A stretch of 64,000 bases of DNA from Malurus cyaneus samueli. Taxonomy: Eukaryota; Chordata; Aves; Passeriformes; Maluridae. The translations under genes were made by a program, and so were the position numbers. Positions 27,901-39,900 of the stretch are shown here, in pieces. The notes beneath the pieces were generated by a model that was not told where the DNA came from, searched no databases, and was given only the letters and a program-made list of their open reading frames with translations. Position 1 is the stretch's first letter. Each line of letters starts with the position of its first letter. Where the stretch lies: NCBI GenBank assembly GCA_009741485.1, contig CM019218.1, positions 33,542,387 through 33,606,386 of the forward strand, written 5' to 3'.

Positions 27901-30900
27901 TTTGCTTAACTGTGCTTGCTGAGACAAATTTTTTTCCAAGCTGAAATATTTTTTTTTTTGTTGATAGGATTTAATGAGCAGTTACTTAAGTTTTGCAACA
28001 TTTTTAAACATTTTCCTTTGCTTAGTGGAGCTAAAACAGATTTAGGGAAACATACACTAGGAGCTATTTTAGGCTTTACAAAGGAAGCTCCAAAGATTGA
28101 AACACACTGTTCTACGCCAGATAAAAATTCGAGTAAGTTTAAATTTAGATGTTTGTTTCTGAGGCAACTATAAATGTCCCACAGCACTTAGATATTAACC
28201 ATCACATTCAACCACCAGAAAGAATCAGAAAGTCTGAGTTTATCTGTAAGAATATAAATTATAACCCTAAATGACATCATAATAAAATTATCACACAACA
28301 TTTTTACTGCAAAATGGAAATATGTCATAAATCTCTAGCAAAGGATAGTCCCATAGTTATATGATGGCCAAAGAGTGCTGGATTTCCTATATTGTCTTTG
28401 GAAAATAATCCTGAGCTACACACAGGTTCCTGAAGACATCTATGGAGGAAGGGAGTGGGAAGGAAGCAATAATCACACAAAATGCCCCAAGGTTTTGTAC
28501 CAAAAAAAATCATCCCCCAAAAAAGCCCTCAGTACAAGAATACAGGGGCATGTGGTGAATCTGATGAAACTGCTTCATTGTTTGCAAGTGGCAAAGCCCA
28601 GGTGCAGACAATCAGCATTTTCCCACTGCCAGACTGAATTAATTCTGCAGCAACTCAGGACAGAGAAAACCTACACTTTGTCTGAAAAATGGCAGGAAAG
28701 GAACATTGCCTGAAGTATGACACTTTTTGTGGTTTGGGTTTTTTTGATCCAAATACACAGGGAATAAAATGTATTGTGTGTAGACATCTCTGAAATGCAA
28801 GAGGAAGGAACCCAAAGTGTATAATGTTAACATCTGGAAGAAAGTGTAAGAAATATTCAGAGAAGTAGATTTAAAGTAGTGTCTTTAAAATCCTACTAAA
28901 CACTATGATATACAGCCCTCCCTCTATTGTTAAACTACCACAGAATCCTTAACTGAAGAACCTGTTAGGACTTGATTTTTAAACACCCATCTGCAGGAAA
29001 ACAAAGTTTATTACAAGACAGCATTCTATATAAAGGAACCTCAAGACAGATACTTTTATCTACTGTTCATCCTCAACCAATACACCAATCACATATGATA
29101 ACAGTTGGCAGGACATCTTCAAGGGAAAAGTAATCCAAGGTCAGTTCATGAAAGGAAGCTTTTACAGGATGACAGCGGTACTCTGAACCTCCTTTGGCTG
29201 TTGATAACATCGTTGCTGTCAGCTCAGCACTGAAGCAATGATTCCAAACATGGAAGTAGCACAATAAATTCGTTCATACAGTCTAAGAGGCAGAAAAATG
29301 CCCAAAAGCATGGTAAGATTGCAGTATTCCAGCAGCCTCTTCTCAAGGACATTTGAAGCACATTTTACTGGTTCTACAATCACAAAGACAGGCAAAAAAC
29401 CCAAGAAGTTCACTCATTACTCCAGACTTTTCAAAACACCAGTCCATCTTTTAACTTAACTCATGAAAGCTGTCTGTCTAAGGCTCAGTAACCCAACAGT
29501 TACACAGACAGCCCAGGATGTCCTTTCTGTCAGCATCAGGCACAAGCAAAAAAACTATTGCCCATTCCTTAATTTTCTGTGGCCCAGGAGTTCATGCTTC
29601 CCCCTCACAGTTTTTATCAGATAAAACTCTATTGCATGATAACACAAAGCTCCCCACAGTGTCTGAAATACCTCCTCAGCCCCAGCAAGGAAGCTGCACT
29701 GTTTATATTACATTTTACATTCTTTTCCAGTCTTGCTTGTATTTAATAACAAGAACAAAAAATCTACGGTTTGTAGCCAATATTTATATTTTCCATTTGG
29801 CAGTTCTGATAATTTTTCTTACTGACTAGAGCTAAAACTGTCTCAGCAGGATGGATTTATCAGCATTTCATCTGCTAAACCATTCCAGCTAGAAAGCCAA
29901 CTATATCGTCAACAGTTTTAGAAGCAAGCTTCTACTTACTTTATGTGAGAAACTCACAAAGAACACAAATTCAAAACGAACGATAAAATATAAGAGGGGC
30001 TGGGGGGGGAACCCAAATATTTCAACATTTAAAGGTTTGTTATTTTTAACCCCTAAAATGAAAGTTTATCGAGTGCCAAGTACTTTAAAAATACTATTTC
30101 CTTTTTTTAACAGTGATATACCTCCCAAGTTTCCAAAGCATCTTCCACACTACTGTACCAGGAAGAACATGAAGCACAGTCAAGAATTTCATCTACAGTT
30201 CTGGTAATTAACAAATGCAACAGTTTTTCAAGTATTGACTCCCAAAAGTAAAACAGTCCTGTGCTCATCACTACCAGAAATACAAATTTTACAGGACTAA
30301 CTTGGTCTTAAATGGTAATTTCTCTGAAAAACAACACAATTATACGAATCAAAATTTCAGGAACAGTTGTACTGACAACAGACCAAAGTAAAATTATACA
30401 ATGCTGAAGATAAAACCGCAATAAAAATTCATTTTAATGCCAAAATATGTGATTGCATAAATGTATAATGAAATATTTGGATGCCTTTGCTGTGTACAAT
30501 GTTTATTTGTAGATTTATTAATTCCTTGTTTATTAACAGTTGTAATAACATCCTATTTTAATACCAAATCCTTCAATCTTCTCTTTTAATCAATCAACCA
30601 AACCTTGGCTCTCAAGATAGAAGTCTCCATTACTTACAAGAGATTTCTGATGCTTTATCAAAGAAAATAACTGTGAATAATATAGTATAAGTAAAATTTT
30701 TTACTGTTAAAGATGTGATTACTTCACTGTGGATTCTCTCAGAAGAATCACCTGAAAACTCTTAGCTCTGAAAGAAAGTCTCTCCCTCTAGGTCCTGATA
30801 CCTGCTCCTGAAAAAACTCTCATTTCCATGGTAGAGTCCTCAGACTGTCACCATTGTGATCACAACCAAATTAAATATACCTAATGAAAACATGTATCAG

Positions 30901-33900
30901 TCGACAAACAAGGATATGGCATTCCTACTGCTCCTACTTGAGACAAAAGGACTGTGTTATTACAAACAAAATAAGAAAAAGACAGGGGCAGAATAGAAAA
31001 GGAGATCTCAAGTATCCTACATCTCAGTATCCTCCTGAAGGTGTGATTATGAAGGACAAAATGGGATGGGAACATGGACATGAAGAACGGCACACTCACC
31101 ATTTCCTGAGAGGCATACTTTGGATCTTCGGGATCAACTGACCAGTAGCAATAGTCAAAGCTGAAGGCCACAGTTTTTTCTCTGGAGTCCCAAATGCTGT
31201 CAAGCCTACTGTCAACCTGACAAAAACAGGAAAAAGACAGAAAGACCAAGTCACTCTGAAGCTGACCAAAAAAAAAAGCATTTGCAAATATGAAAGGAGA
31301 AGAGATACAGGGAAAGAAAGTATCCAGATGTTAGTAACAGTAAAACATACAAAAATCGTAAACAATTTACTAAAAGTTTTGAATGATGGCATGCAACAGG
31401 ATTGCAGAAGCTTTGACAAAAATATAGACAACTACCTGCTATGTCCCTTCTCACCCCTCCAAAACCCATGAACTAGCCCCAAACCAAAGCAATCTTTCCC
31501 CACAATTTTGCTGCAGTAATTCTAGGGCTGTGCCATTTTAAACTTCTCCCTTAATATTTCCATTAGAATGATCCAACATCCAAACAGAGAAAAATATCAG
31601 GATCCTTATATGGGAAAGGGAAGACAAAACAAAGCATACCTTTATATTTCTGACTTTTGCCACTTTGTCATCAACTTCTACAATCACTCTTCTGCCTTCT
31701 GCTCTCTCTCTGGAAACAGAACACATTTAAAAAATCCATTTAAAATTATTAAGAAACAGAAAGGTACATGTCAAATTTCTAAACTTCAGAAATTTATGTT
31801 TACTTTAGCAAACTGGAAATCAGAGCTATAATACAGATACTTCTGCTTATAGGATTCTGTGACATGAAATAGCCTTTGCAGATCTGCATTCAAGGATGAG
31901 GGATCAAAAAAAAAAACAAGACTGTGGTGATTAAAGAGCTTTGAGTGTTTTTCCTAAATACTTTGTCAGGATTTTATTTATATTTAAAAGGTGTTGCTTT
32001 AAATTAATTTTACACAGAAGTAATTGTGGCACACTGATGGACTGGCTGTACTTTGTGGTGTAGGGATCCATATCACAGACTTGTGAGCCACAAGAGTTGT
32101 CAGATCACACCATCTGATTTTCACATTAACCCAAATGGTCCTCAAAAAAGTACTCTTTAGGGGGGAAAAAAGAGCGCCAAACAAACAAAAAAAAAACCTC
32201 CTGAAATATAAATGGGCAGGATTGTCCCTCAAGTGCAAAGGACCATGCTCTCATATATAACATCCAAAGTTCTCATTGGAAGGAGCTGTGACTGGCTACT
32301 GAAGAGTACTTCCCAATCCACAATCATATTAGAAAAGAATTTAAAAGGATGTGGATGAAGCAAAAAACCCCAACAAAACAAAACCAAAAAACCCCTCCAA
32401 AAACAATAACAAAAAACCCAACAAAAAACCCCTCCAAATAAACCACCCAAACCAAATTCACTTTATTTCTGGGCTGACAGCATGATAGCTACCTGAAGAT
32501 AAGGATGCTCTTATTCATCCCTCTCAATAACTGTCATGGATGTTTTTACACATAGTAGGATAGAACTGAGGAAGAAGAGATCAGTGTCCTATTTCTCCAA
32601 CTTCAGTACAGAGAAGCTAAGAAAAGACAAAGACACTTTATATTTCTTCTACATTTTGCTTCGAGCTCTGATACCGACAAATCCTGTAAGATGCAACTTT
32701 CTGGTAGTTTTGATGAAGACTAATGCTTTTGTAAGAAATTGATTTAGAAATAAAAACAATTTTGTCACATTTAAAAAATAAAGTGAAGATGCACTGTCAT
32801 TTGAGATCAGATGTTTGTATCTCCTGATAATCAGCTGTATCAGTATAATGAGGTCAATTAAAAACTAGGTAAGATACAACAAGACTTAGAAAACTCAAAC
32901 CCAGCTGAGAACTGCTCATTCATGGCCTTAGGTCTTTAACAGATTCCTTCACATTCGTGAAGAACTATTTAGTCCCCCACTGATTACAATCTGCTTCACT
33001 GAGGGCTCTAATTTCCAGGTGGCACAAAGCACAACATGCCCTGCCTTTGGGGTCTCTCCTGTTCTGTTTTTGCCCCATGCTTTCTGTACCAAAACAACAC
33101 TCAAAACCATGCCTTAGGACACTTTAGGCTTTCACAAAAACAATCACAGTAGCATTTGAGCTTTCCAAGCATAAAGAGATTTTAAGCACATTTCTGAGCA
33201 TAGCTGCTCCCATTTTGCAAATAGAAATAATGCTTTACCTAAAGCCTCTTGCTTCACAATACTGATTTTTGAGGCACCCTCGAGACAGATTGAACTTGGT
33301 ATTTCCTGTAGTATGTATTCATATGTGACACTTCCCACACAAAATATAAGCACAGCTCCCAGAGATTTTAGTTAAGCTGTGAGTGTTCAGCTGTTCAACA
33401 CATCAGTCACCCGAGCCCCAAGTCAGCTCCCAAGAGAAAGGGGAACACAATGTACAGCTGGGCACCAAATGTTGCATTATGTGCAGCTGAGCACTGAACG
33501 GAGGCTCCCTAAAGAACAAACGAACAAGGAACAATGTCTGAGGCTGCGAGTACCTAGAAATGTGCAACTGATGCATTTAACCTGTACCTGTGTCACTTCG
33601 TAGATGTGACAAGCAAATGTTTTCCAATGGAAGTTGCTTGGGGACTTTAATATCCACGAATAAATCTCTGCTGGGTGAGCTGATGGACAAAGCTGACAAT
33701 TACCCTGTACAGCAGATCTGATTTAAGAGGAAATGGGACATTTTGACAGAACTTCACAACATTTTAAGAACATCAGAAGACAGGCAAAACCAAAGGGATC
33801 CTTTAGGAAAGAGCTTGCTTCAGTTAGACATACTCTTTCCTTCACTGCTCAAGTATGATCTTGGCCCTGTCTTGCTTCCCAATCCCATGAGCATCCTTAA

Positions 33901-36900
33901 CCCTCCAGTATTATCAGCCTAAACAGTCCACTGAGTTCCTATCCTCCTCCTCCTACACTTCATTCCCTATGGACATCTGCTGTGTGCTCTCACTGACATC
34001 ATGTCCATCTTGCCCAGGGCCCTCTTCAACAGCTCTGCACATCTCGTGGCCCTCCTGCTGCATTGTAGCTAGTCCCAGGCTGATGTCTCTGCTCCAAAGA
34101 TTCATAATCCTGCTCTTTTTGTCAGTTCTTCCAGTGTCTAACCCAAGTTTACTTGTACCCTCCACAATTAAACCAGTGTTTCTTCCTGGACACCTGCTGA
34201 GGTCAGCAAACAGCTTATTATGTTATTATCGAGAATAAATCTGAGAGAAGACCTTGTTCTCAGGTCCATTCCTGGGCTTCAGTTGGGACGTGGAAAACAC
34301 TGAGCTCAACTTACTAAAGCAATTCTCAGATAATGAGGGTTTTTTTACTTAAGGGGTTGATGCAAATATGATTTGGTCAACACTAGAGCATACAAGCTGA
34401 GAGGAAATAGATCCCTTAAAATTTTTACCTGCTGTGTTATCACAAGTTTTCACCAAGCATGTTAAAGAGTTTTAGTTATTTAGAACTTGGGAAGAAATGG
34501 GTAGATTCAGATGGAATTACAGCAGATTTCAGATTTTAAAATCAATCGAGGAATTCAAATAAAAAGTCCCCCTAAGTAGCTTATATATAATTTAAACCAT
34601 AATTTCCCCACAACCTTATCTCCTCTAGCAACTGAACTGTTCCGGGTGAAGCTTAAAAATAATGTTAAGAAACCTAATCAGAAACAGGCATTCGTGAATA
34701 GAACATTTGTACTCAAATGGTCAAAATCAGGAAAAGCTTTTAATCATTTTAAATGCCAGGGTATTCTAATTACAGAAGTAAGGCAACCTCAACAACAAAC
34801 AATCTTCTCAACCCAAGCGGTAATACTTGCATGAAATTCACAGACTTCAGTCCACACACGTTATACATACATATATATATATATATAATATATATAATAT
34901 ATATGTATGTATATAGTCCCCTATGAATGAGGGACTTCACATTGTGGGTTCTTACAGAGTGATGCTCTCACAGACTACAGTCGTTAGTAAAGATTAAAAA
35001 TAAAGAAGAAATTCTAAACATAAAATCTTAGAGATAGAAAAATTTTCTGCATATAAAAATTTCTATACTTGTATTTACATATCTACTTACATTAAAATAA
35101 ACATACACACAGTAAAATACAAACAACACAAAATCAAATGGCCACCTTTTACCACAGGGTATCAAAGATTCCACACTGTGCAGACTAAAAGTTGTATGCA
35201 GCAATCAAGTACCTTTGTTTGAGTCTTACAGAACAAGAAAGCCATCAGCAGAGACAGAACTAAAATCTCCGTTTGCCCTGGGTGTACATTCTTAATTACG
35301 ATCTGTTTCTGAAACAGGCAATTTCTCCTTGCTGCTCCAACCTCCCACATGTGTTTCTACTTTCTAGCAATCACACGCCCATGAAATGACTCAGACCAGC
35401 TGTGATCAGGGAAAACCACCCCCCACACCAAAATAAATAATCAAGGTGTCTGTCACAGGACTTGCAGCCCTTCCAGAGCACTGAGCACAGCGGTCACCCG
35501 AGCTGCTGAGCCAAAGCAAGAGAAAGGGCAGGAACACGTGGTGGTGGGAATGGGGAGCCCTCCCGGCTGCTGCAGCGGCAGCCAGAGACCACCGAGCATC
35601 AACAAAGCAACCTGTAGCTGCATGAAACTCACAGCCTTCAGCCCGCACCTCTGCAGACTGAGCTCCCGGTAAACACACATTTATATTGTGCTTCATTTAG
35701 GTCCAAACCAGGGAACTCTGGGAGAGAAAGCACAGTTTCCTTTCTGAAGCCCAGGAGGCAAAACAGATCCACAGCTGCTCTAGATATTTTGACTTTAACT
35801 CCAGATTGCAAACACTACAAAAAGCTTTCTGAGCAAAAGCTGTGTTTGTCAGCACAGTCTTACACATGTGGGCAACAGTTTGCATTGGAATGATGAAGCA
35901 ATCCATCATCCTTAGGAATGGGTGCAGCACTCCACAGGTATGAAAACTGTATTCTTGATACTGATAAAATCAACTTCAAAGTGCACTTCTCTAGTAACAC
36001 ATTTGACTTCTGCTGCTCAGAAGTCACTGTGGTCCTAACATTTCGTTTCCATCCTCTCTTCTTCCCCATTTCTTGAAAAATGCATGTTATGTTTGGGAAA
36101 TGCCTCTCCTAAATTACTTTCCATAAAAAAAAAGTTACCTGTACAAAGATAAAGCTGTAAAAAGACCACTTAAGGGCGCTTGTCCCAGGAAAGACCTGTG
36201 TCTTCTCGGTCACAGAAAGCTTTAGAGAAATGCAAACCCAGCAACGGAACAGTGACAAAAGTACAGAATGCAGTGGCAAGGCTGTAATGGGGAGCCACAA
36301 AAAAGACCTGACACCAACAAAGCTGCTGTAGCAATCAAGAAAATATGGGCAGCCCAAAGGAAATCTCACACCATTTGCTGTTGCTACGAAAAGTCACTTC
36401 TGCAGCCAACACGTAATGCTAAAGCAGCTCCATAGGGACAAAGACACTGCAAGAATGAAGCAGTGGGAAAGAATTATGGGAGGGTTGAGACCCCAGACAG
36501 GGACACTTCCACAGCTTGCCGGATCTCTATGAGATGGGTTCAGACACAGAGACCAGAAGTGAAAGGAGGATGCAGAGTGGAGGAAGCAGTGGGTGGAAGG
36601 AAAGGGGGAAGTTGTTTCTTTTATACGTTCTAAAATTTGCCCTACTTCTCCTCCACCCTCTCAAATAACAGTCAGGCACTTGGAGAACAAATGAGCTGAC
36701 TTTTTAAAAGTCGCCTGTTTGTTTTAGGAACATGTACATGTGATAAAGCAAAAATACTGTGATCATTAGCAGTAGACATGTCATGCAACGAAACAGCTTC
36801 TACAAACACAAAGTACTCACCAAAGTAATCAAACATACCAAAGCCAATATCTACAACTCAAGAAAATTCTTAAACAATTTTTTTTTTAAGAATTGAGTAT

Positions 36901-39900
36901 GTCTACTCATACAAACTTTGAAAATAGCCCTGCGGTGTAATCATTGCAAGTACTTATGCTTTCCCACCAAATCACACCACCCAAGTTAACTCCAAACCCA
37001 ATCTCAATGTATACTGGAACATAGCCCCTTAAAAGCAATATGGCAAGAATATCAATCCCTCCCTTCTTGCAGAGGCTCTTCCAGAAAAAAAGCAGCCTTC
37101 TGTGACAGGATGTATGCCAGCAGTCACTCCCACTGTCTCTTGGACTGCCACTTCCCAGGGCATGACAGCCTGTACGCAAGGCAGACATTTGCCACTTGTA
37201 CCTGGGGACACTTCGTGCCATCTAATGACACACCTATGTGATCACCATGCCAGTACCTTGTGTATGATCCCGAAGCAAATCTACCCCAAGTAATTTCTTG
37301 GTCATGAAGCCTAAAGATTTTATGGGAAAGCTTCAGTTAGTCAGATTTATCTTTTCCATTAACAGTACATGGTGCAGTGTCTCTGACTCCTGTTTTTGTG
37401 CAGCCTTGGCTTTCAGCCATTATAGTTTCTGCACTCTACTGACAAGTTAAGGTACCTACAACCACAACTTTCCCACACACAGCATCCCTCCACAACCAGC
37501 ATAATATGTGTCCTTAAACCTGCTGCTGTAACCTGTCAAAATCGAGGTGCTAATAGTATGAACATCTTCACTTTGGCCAGTGCAGGATTTTTTTACATGT
37601 AAAAAAAATGTATCAATAACCAATTAACTTTATCTAAGATTAATTTTCAGTGTTTCTCATTATTCTCATTACTCAATACCATTTTGGATATTTTTCTTTA
37701 AAGTCCAAATTGTTTCATTGTCTTGCATAGGGGAGTGCACACCCAGTCAGCAATCCTCCTAACCAAATTCAGAACAGATGTTTATAAATACTTTTGAACT
37801 CTCTATTGAAGCCAAGTACACAGAGTTCACCAAGACAGCATGCTGCTGTATTAGACATGCTGCTCAAGTAATTTTTTGAAGTTACTCCCACCTGCATGGA
37901 GCTTTTATTGGCTCCCATAATGCCTAACAAAATCTGAAAGTCAAAAATTATTACTCCTAGTGATTACCATTATTCTTGTGTGTTTCCCTCATTCTCCTTT
38001 ACAAATACTATATAACAATAAAACTACGAATATTTAGTGCAGATATAAATATTCGGCATCTTCCTTGATAATTTCAAGGCAGAAATACTCCAGACAACAC
38101 AGCAGTGCTTTGATTTTTTGTGGAATAATGCTGCTTTCCTTTCATGCAGAGGCCTGGAGGAGAGGAGGGAAGAGAGTAAAAAGTCTTTTTCATCTGTCAT
38201 GCCACCAGCATTTAAAGAAGCATGAAATAAGGAGGATTTAAAACAAAGCTACAGTCCAGTCAGTGTTGTTTCATCCACCCCGATTCCACAGCTGTTTGTT
38301 GAGCAATGACATAGTATAATTCAGACTTTGCATCAAAGGAATTCTGTATAAATGCCATGTTTTCCATGCAAACCAGAATTTGGATACAGAAGCCTGTTTT
38401 TGTTCCTCCTGAACAGAACTTCAAACTGGGATCATAGTTAAATAAATGGCTGTGACACTGAACGCTGTGATGTGCTGTCTCACCCTTCTTGCCTTGGTGC
38501 CTTTTTCATTTTATTATTTTTATTATTAAAGGCAGCTACTATAATAGATCCTTAAATTTTACAAAAGAGGGGGAAAGCTTATTTTCTTTTAAATATATGC
38601 TACAGATAGGAGAGTGGCAGTAACATTTTATTAGTGCACTGCTTTCTAAAGTTCACTTAAAGGATTAAAGAAAAGGAAACTCTGGAAATCCCACCCAAAA
38701 CTCTCATAAATTCTCTGTGTACAGTGGTGATGTCTCATTATGTACTGCACAAAACTCAGCATCCTCAGGACTGTATCACTCCCAGGGGAGATGCCATCTC
38801 TGTGCATGAAGTCACATCACCTTAAATACTACGACTTCTCTCAGGTAGAGTATGCCCTCTTAGAGAATGAAACCACCCAGCAAGGACATGGCTCCAACCA
38901 GGTTATTCAATGCCACTGTGCCTCCTTTTTCTTGGCAAAAGTCTGATCCCTTCTCCAAAACATTCCACACTCACAAAGTAGTCTTAGGACTTGAGAGGAA
39001 ATGTGTTCCAAGAAAATGCAAAGTATTAGGAGAAAATAGAAAGCTCCCAAAAACTGGCTTTGCTTTTGGTGTTTTAGGATGTTGTTGCAACTGCTTTTGC
39101 ATGGGCAACAAGATAGGAGACAGCCTCTTACTCTGGGAATTAAATCATCAGTAGCCAGCACTTTGTGCTCCTGGCTTAATTGAGTACAGGCACATCAAAA
39201 GAAGTTTCATCTTCCATGGAATGGGCAGTGGTGGTCACTCAGTACATCACAGAATATTCCAAGGAAGAGATCCACAGGGATCCTTGAGACCAACTTGTAA
39301 GTGAATGGTCCACGTGGGGATGATCAAACCTACAACTCTGGTGTTATCAGCACCATGCTCTAATCAGCTGAGCTTATCTCAGGGTTCTGCTCTTTTTAGA
39401 ATGCAGAGCTCTGCTCTTTTAAGAATTTAGAAAGTCTGTCCCTTACCAAACTTAGAAAACTTGGTTCACGCAACTGCAAGAAAAATACATCTGGGAAAAG
39501 CTGCTGAGGCAGTACCCTTATAAAGTCACAGATGTGGCTTATGAAAACCACCTGCTAATGCCAAGTACAGATGCTAAGAGAAAAGAGCAGCCACCTCAAT
39601 GATAGTTTCCATGAAACTTTAAATAATAGACTAAGCAAAAGAAAATAACTAATTTTACATAAAAGACATCAATATAATCTTAACAGGATACCCCAATGTT
39701 AAAAGACATTTGTTTGGAGAGGGACTTTCTTTATAAAACAAAATTAAAAAGCAAATTTTCTTTTAAAAATCCTAGCTCTGCTGTGGAAAAGAAACTGGAA
39801 ATAATGAGCAATGCATAAGTAAGGCAGTTCATACGGTTTTTCATACAGCAAAAGACTCTCAGAGGCCAGAGACAGCTCTTTCCCACCATCAGGTACCAAT

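Larger units (their letters stand above)
11257..31099 (-). other. STARD9: STARD9 intron 3 (19.8 kb)
   Basis: The largest intron here, separating the P-loop exon from exon 3. It holds a 15-N assembly gap (12298-12312), A-rich runs, a short (CA) stretch near 24592 and one unusually long open frame (26105-26803) that I could not match to anything. Patches at about 11740-12180, 21650-22010 and 27540-27860 are less AT-rich than their surroundings, but I recognise no exon or repeat in them. Confidence 0.8.

Noticed and set aside
27536..27922. Plus-strand frame of 128 codons in a locally GC-richer stretch
   Set aside because: No homology I can name and no supporting signals; possibly an old repeat.
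33790..34240. Possible LTR or gene fragment suggested by pyrimidine-rich, less AT-biased sequence
   Set aside because: No terminal repeats, primer-binding site or protein similarity seen.
39300..39381. A tRNA-Ile gene on the minus strand
   Set aside because: The tRNA-like part has substitutions in the arms and runs directly into a CR1-type tail, so it is a SINE head, not a gene.
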